Position numbers and translations under genes: made by a program
Shown: positions 23,957-31,094 of the stretch, one piece after another
Layout of the letters: each line of letters begins with the position of its first letter
Position numbering within the stretch: position 1 is the stretch's first letter
Assembly (NCBI GenBank): GCA_024691065.1
Contig: JAILOA010000255.1
Span: forward strand, 1 to 31,380
DNA length: 31,380 bases
Source: Lachnospiraceae bacterium
GTDB lineage: Bacteria; Bacillota; Clostridia; Lachnospirales; Lachnospiraceae
Direction of reading: 5' to 3'
Notes under the pieces: model-generated
Databases searched by the model: none
Seen by the model: only the letters and a program-made list of their open reading frames with translations
Told to the model about the DNA's origin: nothing

Positions 23957-26900
23957 TTAGTGTGCTTCATCCCAGTTACTTCCCTTGTTTACTTCCACCA
24001 GAAGTTTAACCCTGAGATTCGCAGCGTTTTCCATCTCTTTTTTAAGGATATCCGAAACCCGATCTTCCTCATCCATATAGGTTTCAACCAAAAGTTCATC
24101 ATGAACCTGAAGAACAATTCTGGACTTAAGTCCTGCAGATCTTAATGCATAGAACACTTTAACAGCCGCAATCTTAATAATATCGGCCGCAGTTCCCTGA
24201 ATAGGAGAATTCATCGCCGCTCTCTCACCGAAGTTTCTCTGATTAAAGTTCGAACTCTTAAGCTCCGGAATCGGTCTTCTCCTGCCATACATAGTCTCCG
24301 CGTAACCCTTATCCTTCGCACTTTGCACCAGATTATCAAGATATGCCTTAATAGCCGGATAGGTTTTAAAATACTTATCGATATATTCCTTTGCCTGCCA
24401 TCTCTCTATACCCAGATCCTGTCCCAATCCAAATGCACTCATTCCGTAAATAATACCGAAGTTTACAGCCTTTGCGCTTCGTCTTAATTCCGGAGTAACC
24501 TCCTCAAACGCTACATTAAACACCTGTGAAGCTGTTATCGCATGTATATCCTCTCCCATCTTGTAAGCCTCGATAAGCGCTTCATCATTGGATAAATGTG
24601 CCAGGAGCCTTAACTCTATCTGCGAATAATCGGAATCCAGAAATACACAGCCATCCATCGGCAAAAATACTTTTCTGAACTCTCTTCCGAGCGCTACCCT
24701 TACCGGAATGTTTTGAAGGTTTGGATCCGTACTGCTGAGACGACCCGTTGCAGTGATGGTCTGATTGAAACGCCCGTGAATCCTGCCATCGGAAGCTATA
24801 TATGGTGCCAGCCCGTCCGCATATGTGGATTTAAGCTTGCTTAAAAATCTGTATTCCAAAACTTTATCAACAACCGGCGCCTTGCCTCTTAAGCCCTCTA
24901 AAACATCAGCTGCGGTGGAATAACCGGTCTTCGTTTTCTTCGCACCCGGAAGCTGCATTTTCTCGAACAAAATCACTCCCAGCTGCTTCGGAGAATTAAT
25001 ATTAAATTCTTCTCCGACTGCTTCATATATTTCAGATTCAAGCCTTTTTATTTCGCCCGCAAGCTTATCGGACATCGCCTTAAGCTCGTCCTTATCAGCC
25101 CTTATACCGCAGGCTTCTATAGAATATAAAAATGCAGCGGTCGGAATCTCAATTTCATTAAAGAGCTTAAGCATCCCCGTAGATATAAGCTTCTTCTCAA
25201 GAAACTCAAATAATTGAAGTGAAACATCCGATTCCTGCTTATAAAACTCTTTTATTTTATTCAAGGTTTCCCCTGAATCGGGCTCACTGTCCAAAGCCTT
25301 TTCAAATGCCTCGGAAACATTTAATTTGCCGAACATTTCACTGAAATCAGGTATACTTATTCCGAGCTCGTGACGGCTCACCTCACTTACAACATAGGAA
25401 TCTGCCAAAGGATTTAAGAGGTAGGCTGCAATTCCCAAATCAAAGATTTTCCCGGAATCCCTGCCGGCCTCATCTATCAAAACCTTCAGAAGCCCGGTTT
25501 CCTTTTCGTCCTTTAAAGTGAGGAGGTGCAGCATATTTTTGAAATTCGGAACAATGAGCTTATCCGAAGTCTTAATTATCTCTAAAATTCCCTCTATTGT
25601 TGCATTTTCAAACGCCTGATAATCTTTATCCGATTGATTATTTATTATTAGATAAGAATGTTGCGACCTGGTTTGATTCTGTGCTTTTTTATCTTTGGCA
25701 CCGGCTTTATCCGGAGCATCTTGATTATCTGCATCTGCTTTTTCACTGCTCTCCATAAAGGAAATAAGTATCCCGGAGTATGGATATTTTTCCGTCTCAT
25801 CACCGACTATCTCTACATCATCCTCCGAGAAAACAAAGGAAAGCTGAGCATTCTTCCTGCCGGTTTTCTTCTTAACCTTACCATAATCACTTATCCATTC
25901 ATCACCGATTACGGACATATATATACAACTTTTATCTTTATATGAATCACTTAATGATATACTTCCTTCCGCTCCGGATTCAGGATTCTTGGATTCAGGA
26001 TTCCTGGATTCCGAACCCTTAGACTTTGAATTTCCGACAGCCTTTATATATGCTTTAATCTTATCAAAACACTCCTTTTGCCCCTTCAGAGTATCAATAA
26101 CATTAAAATCCTTATTGTCGGTCACAAAATAATCTTCATTGGCATTTTCTGACGCACTCTCTCCGCCAACAGTAATATCATTTTGAACCGCCTCATCAAT
26201 CACTGCTTTATCAAAGCGCTTTAATAAGGACTTTAGATCCAAATCACGCATCATGGAATAGGTCGATGCATTTAACATATCATTTATCAATGTTTCTTCA
26301 AGCTTAAAGTCTATCGGTGCATTTACATCAATTGTGGCAAGCTTTTTAGACATATAAGCAAGTTCTTTATTTTCAAGAAGCAGAGTCTTGGTTCTCTTCT
26401 TCGTTATATTTTCAATATTCTCATAAATGCTATCGAGATCCGGATAGTCCTGCAGAAGTGCCGTCGCTGTTTTCTCTCCAACACCCGGAACACCCGGAAT
26501 ATTATCGGAGGAATCTCCCATAAGTGCCTTTAATTCGATAATCTGTGCAGGGGTGAGGCTGTATTTTGCCTTTACATCCTCAGGATAATAATCCTCAACC
26601 ACTGTTCCCATACGGCTTGTCTTTGGAATCCTTATCTTAACTGACTTATCGCTAAGCTGCAGTAAATCCCTGTCTCCGGAGATAACAGCAACCTGCATTC
26701 CCTTATTCTTACTTATCTCAGCGATAGTTCCGAGGATATCATCAGCTTCATACCCTTCCTTCTTGAATATCTTCACATTCATCTTTTGAAGAAGCTCCTG
26801 TATTATCGGCATCTGCTCGCGAAGCTCATCCGGCATCCCCTTTCTGGTTCCCTTATAAGCCTCATACATTTCATGCCTGAAGGTTTTATGATGTACATCA

Positions 26901-27073
26901 AATGCAACTGCCAAATATTCAGGATTTTCTTCATCCAAAATTTTCAACATAATATTCATAAAACCATAAACCGCATTTGTATGGATTCCCTTTGCATTTG
27001 TTAGATTCGGAATTCCGTAAAATGCCCTGTTCATAATACTGTTTCCATCTATTAAAACTATCTTTTCTGACAT
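23957..27073 (-). CDS. polA: DNA polymerase I
   Basis: A 1038-residue protein, longer than the usual 850-930. Residues 1-290 are the 5'-3' exonuclease, with EADDILGT (109-116), ISGDRDLLQL and GDSSDNIPGVPGVGEKTA (186-203). Residues 640-1038 are the polymerase: motif A in DSDYSQIELR (813-822), motif B in RRSAKAVNFGIIYG (864-877, with the nucleotide-selecting Phe at 872), and motif C HDE (991-993). The middle region (about 300-640) shows no DxE proofreading motif, so the 3'-5' exonuclease is degenerate and proofreading is not expected, as in many Firmicutes. The extra length sits in this region, which includes a Ser/Pro/Glu-rich repeat and an Asp/Ala/Lys-rich linker. It fills Okazaki and repair gaps. 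GAGGAT precedes the ATG. Confidence 0.97.
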   Translation of the reverse strand: MSEKIVLIDGNSIMNRAFYGIPNLTNAKGIHTNAVYGFMNIMLKILDEENPEYLAVAFDVHHKTFRHEMYEAYKGTRKGMPDELREQMPIIQELLQKMNVKIFKKEGYEADDILGTIAEISKNKGMQVAVISGDRDLLQLSDKSVKIRIPKTSRMGTVVEDYYPEDVKAKYSLTPAQIIELKALMGDSSDNIPGVPGVGEKTATALLQDYPDLDSIYENIENITKKRTKTLLLENKELAYMSKKLATIDVNAPIDFKLEETLINDMLNASTYSMMRDLDLKSLLKRFDKAVIDEAVQNDITVGGESASENANEDYFVTDNKDFNVIDTLKGQKECFDKIKAYIKAVGNSKSKGSESRNPESKNPESGAEGSISLSDSYKDKSCIYMSVIGDEWISDYGKVKKKTGRKNAQLSFVFSEDDVEIVGDETEKYPYSGILISFMESSEKADADNQDAPDKAGAKDKKAQNQTRSQHSYLIINNQSDKDYQAFENATIEGILEIIKTSDKLIVPNFKNMLHLLTLKDEKETGLLKVLIDEAGRDSGKIFDLGIAAYLLNPLADSYVVSEVSRHELGISIPDFSEMFGKLNVSEAFEKALDSEPDSGETLNKIKEFYKQESDVSLQLFEFLEKKLISTGMLKLFNEIEIPTAAFLYSIEACGIRADKDELKAMSDKLAGEIKRLESEIYEAVGEEFNINSPKQLGVILFEKMQLPGAKKTKTGYSTAADVLEGLRGKAPVVDKVLEYRFLSKLKSTYADGLAPYIASDGRIHGRFNQTITATGRLSSTDPNLQNIPVRVALGREFRKVFLPMDGCVFLDSDYSQIELRLLAHLSNDEALIEAYKMGEDIHAITASQVFNVAFEEVTPELRRSAKAVNFGIIYGMSAFGLGQDLGIERWQAKEYIDKYFKTYPAIKAYLDNLVQSAKDKGYAETMYGRRRPIPELKSSNFNQRNFGERAAMNSPIQGTAADIIKIAAVKVFYALRSAGLKSRIVLQVHDELLVETYMDEEDRVSDILKKEMENAANLRVKLLVEVNKGSNWDEAH
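25973..26014. repeat. 15-bp in-frame repeat inside polA
   Basis: GGATTC-rich units repeat at about 15 bp and encode the peptide SESRNPESKNPESG (residues 354-367), in the linker of the polymerase's degenerate middle region. The period is a multiple of three, so length change would keep the frame. Confidence 0.7.
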
Positions 27074-27110
27074 AATAATATCCTCGCAATGTTTTGTGTT
27101 TTTTATATTT

Positions 27111-27255
27111 CCCGGAAGGCTGCTTTTTGTTTATTTTTCGGTAATATAGTCCCAAAAATCAAGAAAATATCCCGAAAGGCTGCTTTTTATTTTTCCGATA
27201 ATACAGCCCCAAAAATCAACGATTTTCATAATCCCGGCTATTTCCAATTTTTCTA
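27111..27255. repeat. 60-bp tandem repeat between polA and the zinc-finger gene
   Basis: CCCGGAAGGCTGCTTTTT at 27111 recurs as CCCGAAAGGCTGCTTTTT at 27171, and the following bases through CCCAAAAATCAA also match. A third, short copy starts CCCGG at 27233. The array lies in the gap between the two genes and so in the polA leader if they are co-transcribed. Confidence 0.75.
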
Positions 27256-27564
27256 TTACCACACTAATATTATGTAAATAATAATCAATAAGAAAGTTAC
27301 CCTTTTTTCTATCCGCCTTAGCTTATAGGACTTAAGCCATTTTTCGGCCGATTGAAGCTTTTCTTCGGAGCTTAGATTAATCTCTGTATTATGGGGATTT
27401 TTCTCCAGCATTCTCATTCCCATTATAACCGTATAATATATCTCAAACTCTTCCCTGCACTCCTCACAGTTATTCATATGATCCAAAAATTCCTCAAGAT
27501 CTGCAACCGAAAGCTTATCATCTATAAAGTCTACGAATTTATTCATCGCACCTTTACAATCCAT
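27256..27564 (-). CDS. zinc-finger (zf-HC2) anti-sigma-like membrane protein
   Basis: A protein of 102 residues from the ATG at 27564, which has a near-perfect AAGGAGGAA site 11 bases upstream; a GTG at 27591 would add nine residues but has no such site. The N-terminal half has the H-x3-C-x2-C zinc-binding box (HMNNCEEC) inside a short helical bundle, as in ZAS/zf-HC2 anti-sigma factors. A hydrophobic segment at the very C-terminus (FLLIIIYIILVW) would anchor it in the membrane with the zinc domain inside the cell. Anti-sigma factors usually sit next to their sigma factor, and none is present here, so the partner and the signal are unknown. It lies 182 bases upstream of polA on the same strand. 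Confidence 0.7.
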   Translation of the reverse strand: MDCKGAMNKFVDFIDDKLSVADLEEFLDHMNNCEECREEFEIYYTVIMGMRMLEKNPHNTEINLSSEEKLQSAEKWLKSYKLRRIEKRVTFLLIIIYIILVW

Positions 27565-27591
27565 ACTTAACAATTCCTCCTTTTTAACCAC

Positions 27592-27790
27592 CCATCAATC
27601 GGTAGTCGCCATCCGAATGTTAATACACTTAAAATTTTTTTTTATCTGCCGGTATTTGCCATCCCTCTGTTAATATGTCCAAAATATTTTCCCCATCTGC
27701 CGGCAAGCGCCATCCCTCTGTTAATATGTCCAAAATATTTCCCCCATCCGCCGGCAGTCGCCATCCCTCTGTTAATACATACAAAAAGGT
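27592..27790. repeat. 51-bp tandem repeat array, about 3.6 copies
   Basis: The block GCCATCC(CTCTG)TTAATA recurs at 27608, 27658, 27709 and 27760, giving units of 50, 51 and 51 bp; each full unit ends in a CTGCCGG/CCGCCGG stretch. A partial unit precedes the first. The two central units are the most alike. It separates the zinc-finger gene from the tRNA promoter. Units abut with no unique spacers, so it is not a CRISPR array. Confidence 0.85.
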
Positions 27791-27793
27791 TTC

Positions 27794-27822
27794 TTGACAA
27801 ACCTATAAAAAAATGATAATAT
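27794..27822 (+). promoter_or_regulatory. strong promoter of tRNA-Leu
   Basis: Perfect TTGACA (27794-27799), a 17-base spacer, then TAATAT (27817-27822). The tRNA begins 12 bases after the -10 box, so the precursor has almost no 5' leader. Confidence 0.85.
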
Positions 27823-27833
27823 AACTCTTGCTT

Positions 27834-27916
27834 GCATCAGTGGCGGAATGGCAGACGCAGTGGACTCAAAATCCACCGGTAGCGATATCGTGAGGGTTCA
27901 AATCCCTCCTGATGCA
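27834..27916 (+). tRNA. tRNA-Leu (anticodon CAA)
   Basis: The cloverleaf can be folded by hand. The acceptor stem is GCATCAG (27834-27840) with CTGATGC (27909-27915). The D-arm stem is GCG/CGC. The anticodon stem GTGGA/TCCAC holds the loop CTCAAAA with CAA at 27867-27869. A long variable arm marks it as a class II tRNA. The T-arm is GAGGG-TTCAAAT-CCCTC. CAA reads UUG, so it is a leucine tRNA, in line with the long variable arm. The 3' CCA is not encoded and must be added by the CCA enzyme. It is a single tRNA with its own promoter and terminator. Confidence 0.95.
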
Positions 27917-27936
27917 GTTTTTTTATGTCTTCTTTG

Positions 27937-27959
27937 CATCCCGAACCGGGGTGTTTTTT
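27937..27959 (+). terminator. terminator of tRNA-Leu
   Basis: CATCCC (27937-27942) pairs with GGGGTG (27948-27953; one T-G pair) across a five-base loop, followed by six T. It is 20 bases after the tRNA. Confidence 0.75.
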
Positions 27960-27990
27960 ATTGCCTTTTTTCACATCCGGCTTCGATTTT

Positions 27991-28158
27991 TTTGCTTTTT
28001 CGCGCGCCCCATATCAGAATGTTTTAGCATTCTTTGCTTTTTCGCGCACCCCATATCAGAATGGTTTAGCATTCTTTGCTTTTTCGCGCGCCCCATATCG
28101 GAATGGTTTAGCGTTATTTGCTTTTTCGCGCGCCCCATATCAGGATGTTTTTAGTTAT
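27991..28158. repeat. 42-bp tandem repeat array, four copies, with hairpin units
   Basis: TTTGCTTTTTCGCGC recurs at 27991, 28033, 28075 and 28117, an exact 42-bp period. In the first two units AGAATG-6 bases-CATTCT forms a stem-loop (28016-28033 in the first) followed by TTTGCTTTTT, a terminator-like plan; the third keeps the pairing in weaker form. With the terminator at 27937 this fills the 329-base gap up to the cheY gene. Two overlapping frames are open across it only because 42 is a multiple of three, and I do not read a protein here. Confidence 0.85.
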
Positions 28159-28183
28159 TTACTTTATCAATTGTTCTCTTAGT

Positions 28184-28218
28184 AAAAAAGACCACGGAAC
28201 AATCAGCTCCATGGCCTT
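28184..28218 (-). terminator. terminator of the cheY gene
   Basis: Minus strand: AAGGCCATGGAGC pairs with GTTCCGTGGTCTT across a five-base loop (13 pairs, three of them G-U), followed by six T. It lies 28 bases after the cheY stop codon. Confidence 0.85.
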
Positions 28219-28245
28219 ATAAAAGTCATATTAATTAAATTAAAA

Positions 28246-28617
28246 CTACTCCTCAGGTGGTAATGCCTTTCTGACAGCTTCCAAAACTCTATCTACCTGG
28301 AAAGGCTTAACAATAAAGTCTCTGGCACCACTTTGAATAGCTTCGATAACCATCGCCTGCTGTCCCATAGCGGAACACATAATAACACGGGCATCCTGGT
28401 CTATTTGTTTTATTTCTTTGAGGGCATGAATTCCATCCATTTCAGGCATAGTAATATCCAATGTAACTAAATCCGGTTTTAATTCCGAATACTTCTTAAT
28501 AGCTGTAAGTCCATTCTCGGCTTCACCTACAACATTAAAGCCACCTTTTGTAAGTATGTCTTTGATCATCATTCTCATAAATGCTGCATCATCAACAATT
28601 AAAATATTTTTTCCCAT
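28246..28617 (-). CDS. cheY: CheY-type single-domain response regulator
   Basis: A receiver domain with no output domain, 123 residues from the ATG at 28617 (a GTG one codon earlier is less well spaced from the GGGAG site). The acidic pair is D9-D10, the phosphorylated residue is D54 in VTLDITMPEMDG, and the switch residues are S82 (CSAMGQQ) and K104 (FIVKPF). The CSAMGQQAMVIEAIQSGARD stretch is typical of Firmicutes chemotaxis CheY, which binds the flagellar switch when phosphorylated. No other chemotaxis or flagellar gene is in the window; here it follows a TPR protein and an Hsp70-like protein, so a role outside motility is also possible. A strong terminator follows. Confidence 0.87.
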   Translation of the reverse strand: MGKNILIVDDAAFMRMMIKDILTKGGFNVVGEAENGLTAIKKYSELKPDLVTLDITMPEMDGIHALKEIKQIDQDARVIMCSAMGQQAMVIEAIQSGARDFIVKPFQVDRVLEAVRKALPPEE

Positions 28618-28734
28618 CACTTGTCTCCCTCAATAAAATAGCTTAAATCAAATCACCACAATACACTCCTAAAGCAAAAGCTTAATCATTTTCAGTTTTC
28701 GCTTTAGTCAGTATACACCCTAAGAACAACTTTG

Positions 28735-29568
28735 TCAATTGCATAAAATCCTATAATCGTTCTTAATTTTTTCCATCACTTCATCTATTCTGATATTAAA
28801 TTCTTCCTGTTTTCCGCTTTCATAAGCATTTATCATACCATAAACCATCGTACTCAATGTAGATTCCTTTGCGACATCGATAATTCTCTCCCAAACATCC
28901 TCAAAAGCGCGCATTTCTCCGGGCGATACATTTAGCTCCTCTAATTTGGCAATCTTGGTATCATTATTCTCTCCCAATTCAATTGCGACCATAAATCCGC
29001 AGAGAGATTTAAAATCCCTGTTTGCCAAATATGCCTTTTTATAGAACCTTTCCGACTTTGAATACTGCCCGAGCTTCATATATATAAGCCCTAACCTGTT
29101 AAATATCTCGGTCTTATCTATATTGCTTGTATTATTCTTCATAAGCTTAAGCAAAGTCCTGTAATCTCCGGATGCCCTTTGAAAATCATTGCAATGAAAA
29201 TAATTATCCGCCCTGATCTTCAATCGGCCGAAAGTGTCCAGATTTTCGGTCTGACTCATCACCTTTATAAGCTCTTCTATCTCTTCCTTTGTATAATAAT
29301 CGCAGCCACAGCAAACAGTTACGACCAAATCCTTAATATCGGCCTTCTTTTCGAGTAACTCAGAAAGCTTAACCGATAGATTTTTAAGTCCCAACTCAGC
29401 ATCAAGCCATACCGCGAAATCCTTGGAGAAATAGTTTTCTTTTATCAGATAAATGTTATTCTTAATGTAATAACAAACCTCCTCTATCGAATAAACCTTC
29501 GTTTGAGTAGTTTGAAATACATATGGCGTTTTGGCATAATTTCCTTTACAAAGTATTATCTTACCCAT
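28735..29568 (-). CDS. TPR-containing protein of unknown function
   Basis: A 277-residue soluble protein with no signal peptide and no membrane span. Residues 1-100 form an unrecognised mixed domain (starts GKIILCKGNYAKTPYVFQTT; contains VVTVCCGCDYYTKEE with three close cysteines). Two TPR-like helix pairs follow, at about 113-147 (LKIRADNYFHCNDFQRASGD) and 153-187 (EIFNRLGLIYMKLGQYSKSE). The rest is helical and acidic. TPR repeats bind other proteins, so this may be an adaptor. It lies 63 bases after the Hsp70-like gene and 114 bases before cheY on the same strand, and probably shares a transcript with the former. AGAGG precedes the ATG. Function is not known. Confidence 0.7.
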   Translation of the reverse strand: MGKIILCKGNYAKTPYVFQTTQTKVYSIEEVCYYIKNNIYLIKENYFSKDFAVWLDAELGLKNLSVKLSELLEKKADIKDLVVTVCCGCDYYTKEEIEELIKVMSQTENLDTFGRLKIRADNYFHCNDFQRASGDYRTLLKLMKNNTSNIDKTEIFNRLGLIYMKLGQYSKSERFYKKAYLANRDFKSLCGFMVAIELGENNDTKIAKLEELNVSPGEMRAFEDVWERIIDVAKESTLSTMVYGMINAYESGKQEEFNIRIDEVMEKIKNDYRILCN

Positions 29569-29585
29569 CTTATTTCCTCTTCTCC

Positions 29586-29652
29586 ACTCTTATATCTTAA
29601 GGCTTTGCTCTAAAATCTTAAAGATATACTCTTATATCTTAAGGCTCCGCTC
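29586..29652. repeat. 42-bp-spaced direct repeat over the end of the Hsp70-like gene
   Basis: The 25-base stretch starting ACTCTTATATCTTAAGGCT occurs at 29586-29610 and 29628-29652 with two mismatches. The right copy encodes the last residues of the Hsp70-like protein (ERSLKI and stop); the left copy, in the intergenic gap, would encode EQSLKI and stop in the same frame. Confidence 0.8.
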
Positions 29653-30915
29653 CCAGATTCTGTTAGTGGATTGATAAAATTCTCCGAAACCGCAATCCTT
29701 CAAAGTTATGATGCATTCATTAGGTCCGGAAAATCTAATTCTAAATGTAAATCTGGTCATTTTATTCGGACGCCTGTCTACATTTGAAAGTGAAAGCATA
29801 TGAAGCTTCCTCTGCCTGGTTGTTACATTTTCAATTACTACGGAAAGCTCATCCTCATCGTCCGGTATAATATCAAGACTCATATCGGTCTCTTCCCACT
29901 TAGAACCTGCGCTTACTATTTTCTCGAGCCTTACCTCCGCATCCGAATAAACCCTGAGATAAATATTGGAATTTATCCCCGTCTCATCCAAAAGCACGAA
30001 TCCAAGGCCATCAACACCGTTAAGCATCCTGTATGCCGCATAGCAGGCGCCGCGGGTGTAAAGGTTCTCACCCTTAAATATACGCCTTCCCACGCAAAGC
30101 TTCCTTAACGACTGGTCTATCCAACCGGCCGCATACCGGCTTCCCACTATGTAAACCGTCGTGATGCTGTTCTTGTAGAACAATGCATTTGCCATGGAAG
30201 TAAAACTGTTAATCTTCTCGTAATCCGATAGCTTACTGTACTCTGCGAGTCCGATATTCTCGGTAAGCTCCCTTTCCGTCCAACTGACCACAAAAGGCGT
30301 TGTGCCCCTATCTATACTTAACTGCACAAACTTAAGCCTAAGATTCTGCTCCTCATCCTTAAAGAACTCGAAAAGCCCGATATTGTTGAGCCAAAGCTCT
30401 CTCTTTTGGCTTGTCGCATAATGCATATAAGATACGGCATGCTTTAATATCACAAATCTGTTTTCCTCTAAACCAGCTTCTATAAAGGCCTTCTTAACCT
30501 TTGCCTCGAAAACATCACCCAGATTTCCAAAGCTGACAGCACACATTTGAATTCGATTATAAGGAAAACGCGACTTAACTATATCTAAAATTCTGATTAT
30601 AAATATTTTTAAAATGTCATAATCGCTGTATTCGGTATCCCCTATTTTAAATGTAGCGCCAACACTGCAATTATGCATAATATTTCTTATGGTTATAAAT
30701 CCCGAATCCTTCTTTCGCTCCTCTGCCTCCACACCAAAGTACCATATTTTATGGTGTGTATCATAGGCAAGAACGCCCGGAATCTCATTTATTTCCCTAT
30801 TGGTATATGTATAACCAACCGGCATCGGCTCTCCCACCTCAGTATCATAATATGATATTTGGGTCAGGACATCGCTTAAATCAATGCCTAAAATCAAATT
30901 TCTCTCGTCTGCCAA
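29632..30915 (-). CDS. Hsp70/actin-fold ATPase-like protein (DUF5716-type)
   Basis: A 427-residue protein. Its first strand LILGIDLSDVLTQISYY (residues 7-23) is the phosphate-1 motif of the Hsp70/actin fold (compare GIDLGTTN). The segment TTVYIVGSRYAAGWIDQSL (252-270) followed by ENLYTRGACYAA (283-294) matches the adenosine-binding stretch of DnaK (VGGS...P, then a GAA helix). A possible phosphate-2 strand is LSIDRGTTPFVV (199-210). The C-terminal 110 residues are beta-rich and replace the DnaK substrate domain with something unrelated. The start is TTG at 30915 behind a GGAGGT site. The DUF5716 name is from memory of Lachnospiraceae families and needs a profile search. Its neighbours (TPR protein, CheY, and the upstream partial protein) suggest a multi-protein unit. 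Confidence 0.65.
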   Translation of the reverse strand: MADERNLILGIDLSDVLTQISYYDTEVGEPMPVGYTYTNREINEIPGVLAYDTHHKIWYFGVEAEERKKDSGFITIRNIMHNCSVGATFKIGDTEYSDYDILKIFIIRILDIVKSRFPYNRIQMCAVSFGNLGDVFEAKVKKAFIEAGLEENRFVILKHAVSYMHYATSQKRELWLNNIGLFEFFKDEEQNLRLKFVQLSIDRGTTPFVVSWTERELTENIGLAEYSKLSDYEKINSFTSMANALFYKNSITTVYIVGSRYAAGWIDQSLRKLCVGRRIFKGENLYTRGACYAAYRMLNGVDGLGFVLLDETGINSNIYLRVYSDAEVRLEKIVSAGSKWEETDMSLDIIPDDEDELSVVIENVTTRQRKLHMLSLSNVDRRPNKMTRFTFRIRFSGPNECIITLKDCGFGEFYQSTNRIWERSLKI

Positions 30916-31094
30916 CTGACTACCTCCAAACGAAACTACCGTTTTTTACTCCCAACTTATATTTCCGGTCTCTATATTATTCCGGAAACCCTTTAAAACA
31001 TTCTGCTATACACCGGCTTTATGTACCCGTACAGCTTTTGCATAACCATACTCCCGGAAATTCTTTCAAATCTTTCCGTAATCTCAGGGCTTAT

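Noticed and set aside
27592..28158. Possible CRISPR arrays
   Set aside because: The 51- and 42-bp units abut directly with no unique spacers, and no cas gene is present.
27912..28182. Overlapping plus-strand open frames encoding repeated FFARPISEWFS-like peptides
   Set aside because: They are open only because the DNA repeat is 42 bp, a multiple of three. Two frames are open at once, neither has a ribosome site, and the first begins inside the tRNA.
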